Below, one piece after another: positions 1-5,064 of a DNA stretch of 5,064 nt (position 1 is its first letter; the number at the start of each line of letters is the position of its first letter). The notes beneath the pieces are model-generated. The model was not told the DNA's origin and did no database searches. It was given only the letters and a program-made list of their open reading frames with translations. Source of the DNA: an uncultured Eubacteriales bacterium (lineage in GTDB: Bacteria > Bacillota > Clostridia > Lachnospirales > CAG-274); NCBI GenBank assembly GCA_905201505.1, contig CAJKOJ010000100.1:1-5064 (forward strand), written 5' to 3'. Both the position numbers and the translations under genes were made by a program.

Positions 1-190
1 GTCTGGAGGAACTGTGTACATTTGAAAGAATGCAATAAGAAAGGATAACTTTTGAGTTTTCATTAATCACTTATTGGATTTTAGTGCAAAAGGAATATTG
101 ATTTTGCTTAAACAGCGGTGAAGTATTATTATTTATTATATAAATTAAAATACAATGTGTTTCTATATTTATGATAGGAGGCGGGACGGT
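1..190. other. AT-rich upstream intergenic region
   Basis: No recognisable gene is present. All three plus-strand frames close early (TGA at 23-25, TAA at 36-38, TAA at 46-48), so at most a short C-terminal tail of an upstream gene enters from the left. None of the three tails is recognisable. The stretch from about 49 to 175 is very AT-rich and presumably holds the promoter of the following gene. TACAAT at 151-156 could be a -10 box, but no good -35 sits 16-18 bases before it, so I do not call a promoter. No LexA-type SOS operator is visible before the repair genes. Confidence 0.4.
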
Positions 191-565
191 GTGAAACGAG
201 AATTAGGTATTGCAAGGTGTGGACTGGCCTGTTGCCTGTGTGCTGAAAATGATAAATGTGCCGGATGTAGTTCGGGGGGAGTGCACTGATAAGACCTGGT
301 GTGAGAACCGAAGGTGCTCAATTGATAAAGAAATTGGTCATTGCTTTGATTGCGACATGGTTTGTAAAAAAGGATTGCTGAACAAGATAAAGCCATATGG
401 ATTTACATTATTTATTAAAAGGTATGGGAAAAAATATCTTTTAGATTGTCTTGAAAGAAATGAAAGAAACGGAATTGTTTATCATCGCAGTGGTATAAAT
501 GGTGATTATGAAATTTTGATGATACAGGAAAACTGATAGAATTTATAAAAACAGGCAGAAAATAA
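191..565 (+). pseudogene. DUF3795-type cysteine-rich protein gene with two frameshifts
   Basis: I read this as a DUF3795-family gene, encoding a small cysteine-rich, probably metal-binding protein of unknown function. AGGAGG at 176-181 is nine bases before a GTG at 191. That frame gives VKRELGIARCGLACCLCAEN and then a CxxC, and hits TGA at 287-289. The family-like protein continues in the next frame after the G6 run at 274-279: removing one G gives ECTDKTWCENRRCSIDKE and then CFDCDMVC and IKPYGFTLFIKRYG. Near 510-517 the frame must shift back by one base (one base appears missing around GAAATTTT) to give FDDTGKLIEFIKTGRK and TAA at 563-565. Repaired, the product is about 124 residues, with roughly a dozen cysteines in the first half. 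Read literally, only a 32-codon N-terminal peptide follows the good ribosome site, or a 108-codon piece could start at TTG 210 without its N-terminal cysteines. Either the gene has decayed or the sequence has two indel errors. It lies 40 bases before uvrA with no terminator between. Confidence 0.7.
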
Positions 566-593
566 GAATAATAAAAAAGTGATGAATGTTTTA

Positions 594-602
594 AAGGTGA
601 GG
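594..602 (+). promoter_or_regulatory. Ribosome binding site fixing the uvrA start
   Basis: The purine-rich AAGGTGAGG lies just before ATG 606. In-frame starts further upstream (GTG 579, ATG 582) have only an A-rich stretch before them and would add nine residues that UvrA proteins do not have. ATG 606 also gives the expected UvrA N-terminus, MAKNEIVIKGARANNL. Confidence 0.75.
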
Positions 603-605
603 AAA

Positions 606-3431
606 ATGGCGAAGAATGAAATTGTTATAAAAGGTGCAAGGGCAAATAACCTTAAAAGTATAGACCTGACTATACCCAGAGACAAGCTTGTTATTTTTAC
701 AGGATTAAGCGGCAGCGGTAAGTCAAGTCTTGCTTTTGATACTGTATATGCGGAAGGTCAGAGAAGATATGTAGAGAGCTTAAGCTCTTATGCAAGAATG
801 TTTTTAGGACAAATGGAAAAACCTGAATGTGACAGCATTGAGGGCTTGTCTCCTGCAATATCAATTGACCAGAAAACTACAAGTAATAATCCTCGTTCAA
901 CTGTAGGAACTGTAACAGAAATATATGATTATTTAAGGCTTTTGTATGCCAGAGTTGGTATTCCACATTGCCCGAAATGCGGCAAAGAAATACACAGACA
1001 GACTGTTGACCAAATTGTTGACAAAATATTGGCACTTGATGAGGGAACAAAAATTCAGCTGCTTGCTCCTGTTGTAAGAAACAGGAAAGGTGAGCATATT
1101 AAGCTGCTTGAAGACGCTAAAAAAAGCGGATATGTAAGAGTAAGAGTTGATGGAAATATTTATGACTTGGGAGAAAAAATTGAACTTGACAAGAATAAAA
1201 AACATAACATAGAAATAGTTGTTGACAGACTTGTTGTGAGAGAGGGTATGGAACAGAGATTAAGTGAGTCTATAGAAACGGTTTCCGCACTTACGGGAGG
1301 TATTCTGCTTGTTGATGTAATCGGTGGTAATGAGATTGTATTCAGTCAGAATTTTGCCTGCCCTGACTGCGGTATAAATATTGAAGATATTGAACCGCCT
1401 ATGTTTTCTTTTAACAATCCAAGTGGTGCCTGTCCTGACTGTATGGGACTTGGTGTCAAAATGATTATTGACGAAGATATAATTGTTCCAAATAAGAATT
1501 TGTCTTTAAATCAAGGTGCTATCAATGCTATGGGCTGGGGGAATATTTCAAGTCCTGAATCTTCGGCTTATTCATTAATTCAGGGTCTTATGGAAGTTTA
1601 TGACTTTGATATGGATACACCTTATAAAGATTTGCCTGAAGAGGTAAGAAATGCGATTATGTATGGTACTCAGGGTACTGAGATAAAGGTGCCATATAAG
1701 GTGGCAGGGAAAACAAAATACTATACGTTTGCTTTTGAGGGTGTTATAACAAGTCTTGAAAGAAGATACAGAGAAAGTACATCTGAGAACGCAAGGGAGG
1801 AATATGAGTCATATATGACAAATGTAACCTGTCCTACCTGTAAGGGAAGAAGGCTTAAACCTGAAGTTCTGGCAGTGACAGTAGGAGGTAAAAATATTGC
1901 AGAAATGACTGAAATGTCTGTAAAGGAACTTCAGAAGTTTTTTGCAGGTATTGAGTGGACGTCTACACAGAGAGCTATAGGTGAACAGATTTTTAAAGAA
2001 ATTAATTCAAGGGTTGGTTTTCTTATGAATGTAGGACTTGATTATCTTACATTGTCAAGAACTGCAGGTACTTTAAGCGGAGGTGAAGCACAGAGAATAA
2101 GACTTGCAACTCAAATAGGTTCCGGACTTGTAGGGGTGCTTTACATTTTAGATGAGCCTAGTATAGGTCTTCACCAGAGGGATAATGATAAGCTCCTTGC
2201 TACTTTAAAACATTTAAGAGATTTAGGAAATACTTTAATTGTGGTTGAACACGATGAAGACACGATGAGAGAGTCGGACTATATTGTAGACATTGGTCCC
2301 TATGCAGGTGAACGTGGTGGAGAAGTTGTTTTTGCAGGTGAATATGAGGATATTCTAAACTGTGAAAAATCTATAACAGGTGCATTTTTAAGCGGTAGAG
2401 AAAAAATTGAAGTTCCAAAAGAAAGAAGAAAGGGAAACGGTGATTTTTTAACAATTAAAGGTGCAAGAGAAAATAATCTTAAAAATGTCAATATAGACAT
2501 ACCTCTTGGCTGCTTTGTTTGTGTTACAGGTGTTTCAGGCAGCGGAAAAAGTTCTCTTGTAAATGAGGTGCTATATAAAACTCTTGCAAGAGATTTAAAC
2601 AGAGCAAAAATTAAGCCGGGAAAATATGATGAAATAACAGGACTTGAGCATTTAGACAAAGTAATAAACATTGATCAAAGTCCTATAGGAAAGACACCTC
2701 GTTCAAATCCTGCAACGTATACGGGACTTTTTGATCTTATAAGAGATTTGTATACACAGCTGCCTGAAGCTAAGGTAAGGGGATTTAGTAAGGGCAGATT
2801 TAGCTTTAATGTTAAGGGCGGTCGTTGTGAAGCTTGCAAGGGTGATGGAATACTTAAAATTGAGATGCATTTTCTCCCTGATGTATATGTGCCTTGTGAG
2901 GTTTGTGGTGGAAAGAGATACAATAGAGAAACTCTTGAAGTTAAATATAAGGGCAAGACTATAGCTGATGTTCTTGATATGACTATTGATGAGGCTTGTG
3001 TTTTCTTTGAAAATCTGCCAAGAATAAAGAATAAGCTGGACACATTAAAGGCTGTTGGTTTGGGCTATGTCAAACTTGGACAAAGTTCTACTACATTAAG
3101 CGGCGGTGAGGCACAGAGGGTTAAACTTGCTACTGAACTTAGTAAAAGAAGCACAGGCAGAACAATTTATGTCCTTGATGAGCCTACAACCGGACTTCAC
3201 AGTTATGATGTGAGAAGACTTATAAATATTATTCAGCAGCTTACAGAGGGTGGAAACACAGTTGTTGTAATTGAACATAATTTAGATGTTATAAAAACAG
3301 CTGATTATATCATTGACTTAGGACCTGAAGGTGGTGACGGCGGTGGTACTGTTGTTGCTGTTGGTACACCGGAGGATATTGTAAAGGTTAAGAAGTCTTA
3401 TACCGGAAAATATTTAAATCAATTGCTTTAA
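606..3431 (+). CDS. uvrA: Excinuclease ABC subunit UvrA
   Basis: UvrA is the ATP-dependent damage sensor of nucleotide excision repair. As a dimer it scans DNA, loads UvrB at bulky lesions and leaves before UvrC incises. The reading frame gives 941 residues, the normal full length, with no frameshift. Two ABC ATPase halves are visible. The first has Walker A GLSGSGKSS at residues 33-41, the signature LSGGEAQ at 490-496 and Walker B with D516-E517. The second has GVSGSGKSS at 642-650, LSGGEAQ at 831-837 and D858-E859. As in the family, cysteine pairs form zinc modules: C252/C255 with C276/C279, C741/C744 with C764/C767, and C122/C125 likely with C409/C412. The start is ATG 606, supported by AAGGTGAGG and by the usual N-terminus. 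The gene follows the broken DUF3795 gene and is tightly followed by a SprT-like gene. uvrB, often a neighbour of uvrA in Firmicutes, is not in the window. No SOS operator is seen, and the promoter is presumably upstream of 191 or lies within that gene. Confidence 0.98.
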   Translation: MAKNEIVIKGARANNLKSIDLTIPRDKLVIFTGLSGSGKSSLAFDTVYAEGQRRYVESLSSYARMFLGQMEKPECDSIEGLSPAISIDQKTTSNNPRSTVGTVTEIYDYLRLLYARVGIPHCPKCGKEIHRQTVDQIVDKILALDEGTKIQLLAPVVRNRKGEHIKLLEDAKKSGYVRVRVDGNIYDLGEKIELDKNKKHNIEIVVDRLVVREGMEQRLSESIETVSALTGGILLVDVIGGNEIVFSQNFACPDCGINIEDIEPPMFSFNNPSGACPDCMGLGVKMIIDEDIIVPNKNLSLNQGAINAMGWGNISSPESSAYSLIQGLMEVYDFDMDTPYKDLPEEVRNAIMYGTQGTEIKVPYKVAGKTKYYTFAFEGVITSLERRYRESTSENAREEYESYMTNVTCPTCKGRRLKPEVLAVTVGGKNIAEMTEMSVKELQKFFAGIEWTSTQRAIGEQIFKEINSRVGFLMNVGLDYLTLSRTAGTLSGGEAQRIRLATQIGSGLVGVLYILDEPSIGLHQRDNDKLLATLKHLRDLGNTLIVVEHDEDTMRESDYIVDIGPYAGERGGEVVFAGEYEDILNCEKSITGAFLSGREKIEVPKERRKGNGDFLTIKGARENNLKNVNIDIPLGCFVCVTGVSGSGKSSLVNEVLYKTLARDLNRAKIKPGKYDEITGLEHLDKVINIDQSPIGKTPRSNPATYTGLFDLIRDLYTQLPEAKVRGFSKGRFSFNVKGGRCEACKGDGILKIEMHFLPDVYVPCEVCGGKRYNRETLEVKYKGKTIADVLDMTIDEACVFFENLPRIKNKLDTLKAVGLGYVKLGQSSTTLSGGEAQRVKLATELSKRSTGRTIYVLDEPTTGLHSYDVRRLINIIQQLTEGGNTVVVIEHNLDVIKTADYIIDLGPEGGDGGGTVVAVGTPEDIVKVKKSYTGKYLNQLL

Positions 3432-3435
3432 GGTG
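3430..3435 (+). promoter_or_regulatory. Ribosome binding site overlapping the uvrA stop
   Basis: AAGGTG overlaps the last two bases of the uvrA TAA and sits six bases before ATG 3442. This favours ATG 3442 over the in-frame GTG 3433, which is itself part of the site. The arrangement points to translation of the SprT-like gene from the uvrA transcript. Confidence 0.7.
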
Positions 3436-3441
3436 TGCACT

Positions 3442-3954
3442 ATGAATAAAAATAAAGTATTACAAAATATTTTTACTGATGTTAAAAATGATTTTAAAAA
3501 AATAGGAATACCTGTATCAGAAAATATAAATCCTTATATAAAGCTTAGTAAGGCTAAAAGACGATGGGACAGCTGTAAAATTTCTAATATTAAAGGTGAT
3601 TATAAATATCATATAAGTATAAGTGAAATTTGTTTTAAAGAACCAAACTATATTGAATTTATTAAGAATACTATGGCCCATGAACTTATTCATACTATAT
3701 GCGGTTGTTTTAACCACGGAAAAATATTTAAATACTATTCCAATATTTTAGAAAATGCAGGATATAAAGTGAAAACTGTCACTAAAAGTTCTCTTGTGAA
3801 AAGTGATGAAGAAAAGATACAAGAGGCTAAGCATATTCTTAAGTGTACAGTATGCGGGGAAATGTATTATAGATTCAGGTTTCCAAAAGAAAAGGGTTAT
3901 ATCAGAAGAATAAGATGCGGAAAATGTAGTGGTAAACTTGAGAAGATTAAGTAA
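3442..3954 (+). CDS. SprT-like zinc metalloprotease domain protein
   Basis: This encodes a 170-residue, probably cytoplasmic protein with no signal peptide or membrane segment. The centre has the zinc protease motif HELIH (H80, E81, H84) followed by H92 in CFNHG. This is the HExxH plus third histidine pattern of SprT/Spartan-type domains, with E81 as the likely catalytic base. The C-terminal part has two CxxC pairs, C135/C138 and C159/C162, which look like the zinc ribbon often attached to SprT domains. The N-terminal 40 residues are basic and lysine-rich. Eukaryotic Spartan cleaves proteins crosslinked to DNA; bacterial SprT proteins are poorly understood, so the substrate is unknown here. 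The start ATG 3442 is chosen from the AAGGTG site. The gene begins ten bases after the uvrA stop and ends at a terminator, so it is very likely co-transcribed with uvrA. That context fits a DNA-repair role by inference. Family assignment is firm and function is not. Confidence 0.88.
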   Translation: MNKNKVLQNIFTDVKNDFKKIGIPVSENINPYIKLSKAKRRWDSCKISNIKGDYKYHISISEICFKEPNYIEFIKNTMAHELIHTICGCFNHGKIFKYYSNILENAGYKVKTVTKSSLVKSDEEKIQEAKHILKCTVCGEMYYRFRFPKEKGYIRRIRCGKCSGKLEKIK

Positions 3955-3991
3955 TCCTGCTTATTTATATAATGTAGATAAGCAGGATTTT
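3953..3991 (+). terminator. Rho-independent terminator after the uvrA-sprT operon
   Basis: TCCTGCTTAT (3955-3964) pairs perfectly with ATAAGCAGGA (3978-3987), a ten-base-pair stem. The stem can extend inward by four more pairs, two of them G-U, leaving a loop of about five bases. TTTTATAT follows from 3988 and AA lies before the stem. It begins at the stop codon of the SprT-like gene and separates the repair operon from the CRISPR locus. Confidence 0.9.
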
Positions 3992-4216
3992 ATATAATTT
4001 GTGATTTAAGTAATTAAAATTTTTCCAGGCAGACAAATAGAAAAAATAGCTGGAAGTAGCATATAATATGGGGTTTGCATAGAAAAATAATGTTTTTATT
4101 ATTTTATGAGTTTGCTTGGAAAATTTTTATGAGGTAGATAAGAAATATTAAGTATTATCAGGATTTTGTTGAAATTTTATAAAAAGTGTTATATAATTTA
4201 GTTGATATTTATTGGG
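3992..4216 (+). promoter_or_regulatory. CRISPR leader
   Basis: This 225-base, strongly AT-rich, non-coding stretch lies between the terminator and the first repeat. Its position, composition and the promoter at 4169-4197 mark it as the leader, so repeat 1 is the leader-proximal, most recently acquired end. It contains an imperfect direct repeat of 14 bases (GTTTGCATAGAAAA at 4073-4086 and GTTTGCTTGGAAAA at 4110-4123, 12 of 14 identical, 37 bases apart). Its last part also has AGTTGATATTTA at 4200-4211, which resembles the repeat's AGTTGTATTTA with one extra base. No open reading frame of note is present. Confidence 0.8.
4169..4197 (+). promoter_or_regulatory. Promoter of the CRISPR precursor RNA
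   Basis: TTGAAA at 4169-4174 and TATAAT at 4192-4197 are separated by exactly 17 bases, close to the ideal vegetative sigma-factor promoter. Transcription would start near 4203-4206, about a dozen bases before repeat 1, and run rightward through the array. The direction agrees with the putative handle at the repeat's right end. Confidence 0.8.
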
Positions 4217-5039
4217 GTTAAAGAGAAACAAGAGTTGTATTTAAATTTCAGCGGAATAACACCGTCAAATACGGGCGGGCAGCGTTAAAGAGAAACAAGA
4301 GTTGTATTTAAATATTTTTGGTTTTGTTTTTGATTTGTTACCTTCAGGGTTAAAGAGAAACAAGAGTTGTATTTAAATAGTTTTAAACTTTCTTCAGATG
4401 ATGTTCTTTTGGTGTTAAAGAGAAACAAGAGTTGTATTTAAATATGATAATTGGAGGAACAATATTTGAGGTGATTTATGGTTAAAGAGAAACAAGAGTT
4501 GTATTTAAATATACTTGCTGATTTTTTCCCTTGAATTTTTGTTAGTGTTAAAGAGAAACAAGAGTTGTATTTAAATGGAACAAGCAGATAACGAAAATTA
4601 GAAGATTTACGCGTTAAAGAGAAACAAGAGTTGTATTTAAATTAATATTACTATCAGGAGTACTTAAAACAAAAGAACGTTAAAGAGAAACAAGAGTTGT
4701 ATTTAAATGCTACATACCTAATTTTTTTTAGTAATATTGGGTCAAGTTAAAGAGAAACAAGAGTTGTATTTAAATATAGTATTTTCTGTACACCAGGTAA
4801 CAAAATCTGTAGTTAAAGAGAAACAAGAGTTGTATTTAAATTAAATTTTGCAAGAGCAATGTGAAGAACGTTCACCAGTTAAAGAGAAACAAGAGTTGTA
4901 TTTAAATTTAAATATATATAATTGGTTTTCCACTATAACGCCTGTTAAAGAGAAACAAGAGTTGTATTTAAATGATTGCTGTTACTTACACCCTTTACAT
5001 TAAGGCTGGGTTAAAGAGAAACAAGAGTTGTATTTAAAT
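4217..5039 (+). CRISPR. CRISPR array, 13 identical repeats, type I-B-like
   Basis: Thirteen copies of a 30-base repeat, all identical by eye, start with GTTAAAGAGAAA and end with GTTGTATTTAAAT. Repeat starts are 4217, 4284, 4349, 4414, 4481, 4547, 4613, 4679, 4746, 4812, 4878, 4944 and 5010. The twelve complete spacers are 37, 35, 35, 37, 36, 36, 36, 37, 36, 36, 36 and 36 bases long, all different. Within the repeat, ACAA and TTGT can form a four-pair hairpin around GAG, directly followed by the last eight bases ATTTAAAT. This is where a Cas6-type nuclease would leave an 8-base 5' handle on each crRNA. Repeat length, the ATTTAAAT end and the probable clostridial host suggest subtype I-B, but no cas gene is in the window to prove it. 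Leader and promoter lie on the left. The last repeat is intact and only 25 bases remain to the window edge, so the array probably continues; those bases would be a partial thirteenth spacer. Confidence 0.98.
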
Positions 5040-5064
5040 AAATTATTAACATATTATAAAAATT
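5040..5064. other. Partial spacer 13 or array trailer
   Basis: Twenty-five bases, all A or T except one C, follow the last visible repeat. They are shorter than a full 35-37 base spacer, so they could be a cut-off spacer or the start of the trailer. The absence of any decay in repeat 13 favours a cut-off spacer. The extreme AT content slightly favours a trailer. Confidence 0.5.

Noticed and set aside
9..20. Possible LexA (SOS) operator, GAAC followed by TACA after four bases
   Set aside because: The second half does not match GTTC/GTTT-type half sites, and it is far upstream of any start codon.
169..396. Minus-strand open frame of 75 codons over the DUF3795 gene
   Set aside because: It is antisense to a recognisable, cysteine-rich coding region, has no ribosome site and resembles no family.
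510..518. Programmed -1 ribosomal slippage at GAAATTTTG in the DUF3795 gene
   Set aside because: The bases do not form a slippery heptamer in the incoming frame, and a separate +1 shift would also be needed earlier; mutation or sequence error is simpler.
933..1205. Minus-strand open frame inside uvrA
   Set aside because: Shadow of the conserved uvrA frame, with hydrophobic low-complexity translation and no start signals.
2300..3278. Three further minus-strand open frames inside uvrA
   Set aside because: All are antisense to the conserved second ATPase half of UvrA and have no independent coding evidence.
3517..3717. Minus-strand open frame of 66 codons over the SprT-like gene
   Set aside because: It mirrors the AT-rich coding strand of a recognised protease, including the HELIH region, and has no supporting signals.
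4062..4067. Second TATAAT in the leader as an extra promoter
   Set aside because: No acceptable -35 hexamer lies 16-18 bases upstream; the TTGAAA-N17-TATAAT site at 4169-4197 is far better.
4866..4873. GAACGTTC as an SOS-type operator
   Set aside because: The central spacing of a LexA box is missing, and the sequence lies within a CRISPR spacer.
4217..5039. A self-targeting spacer against this window
   Set aside because: By eye, no spacer matches the repair genes or the leader on either strand; this check was not exhaustive.

Overview
The window looks like chromosomal DNA of a low-GC Gram-positive anaerobe, most likely a Clostridia or Lachnospiraceae-type Firmicute. The evidence is the AT-rich composition, heavy use of AGA/AAA/TTA-type codons, strong Shine-Dalgarno sites (AGGAGG, AAGGTG), and the clostridial character of the UvrA and SprT-like proteins. 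Genus or species cannot be fixed from this sequence.

Layout, left to right. Positions 1-190 are AT-rich and hold at most the last few codons of an upstream gene. At 191-565 lies a small cysteine-rich DUF3795-type gene that starts well (AGGAGG plus GTG) but carries two opposite single-base frameshifts, so it reads as a broken gene or as one with two base-call errors. At 606-3431 is a complete uvrA, encoding the damage-recognition ATPase of nucleotide excision repair. Ten bases after its stop, and sharing its stop region with a ribosome binding site, comes a small SprT-like zinc metalloprotease gene (3442-3954). A clear intrinsic terminator at 3953-3991 closes this group.

The right-hand fifth is a different module. 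An AT-rich leader (3992-4216) contains a near-perfect sigma-A promoter, TTGAAA-N17-TATAAT, about 20 bases before the first repeat. A CRISPR array follows, with 13 identical 30-base repeats and 12 complete spacers of 35-37 bases, and it runs to within 25 bases of the window end. The repeat ends in ATTTAAAT, directly after a small predicted hairpin. That matches an 8-base crRNA 5' handle made by a Cas6-type nuclease, and the repeat resembles type I-B repeats of clostridia. No cas gene lies in the window.

How the genes may work together: UvrA finds bulky DNA lesions, and SprT-family proteases in eukaryotes (Spartan) degrade proteins crosslinked to DNA. The tight uvrA-sprT pairing therefore suggests a joint lesion and DNA-protein-crosslink repair transcript; this is inference. 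The CRISPR locus is an independent transcription unit behind the terminator. I found no convincing sign of a wholly new system. The items most worth a second look are the uvrA-sprT linkage, the double frameshift in the DUF3795 gene, the perfectly uniform CRISPR array with its promoter-bearing leader, and the GC-rich newest spacer.
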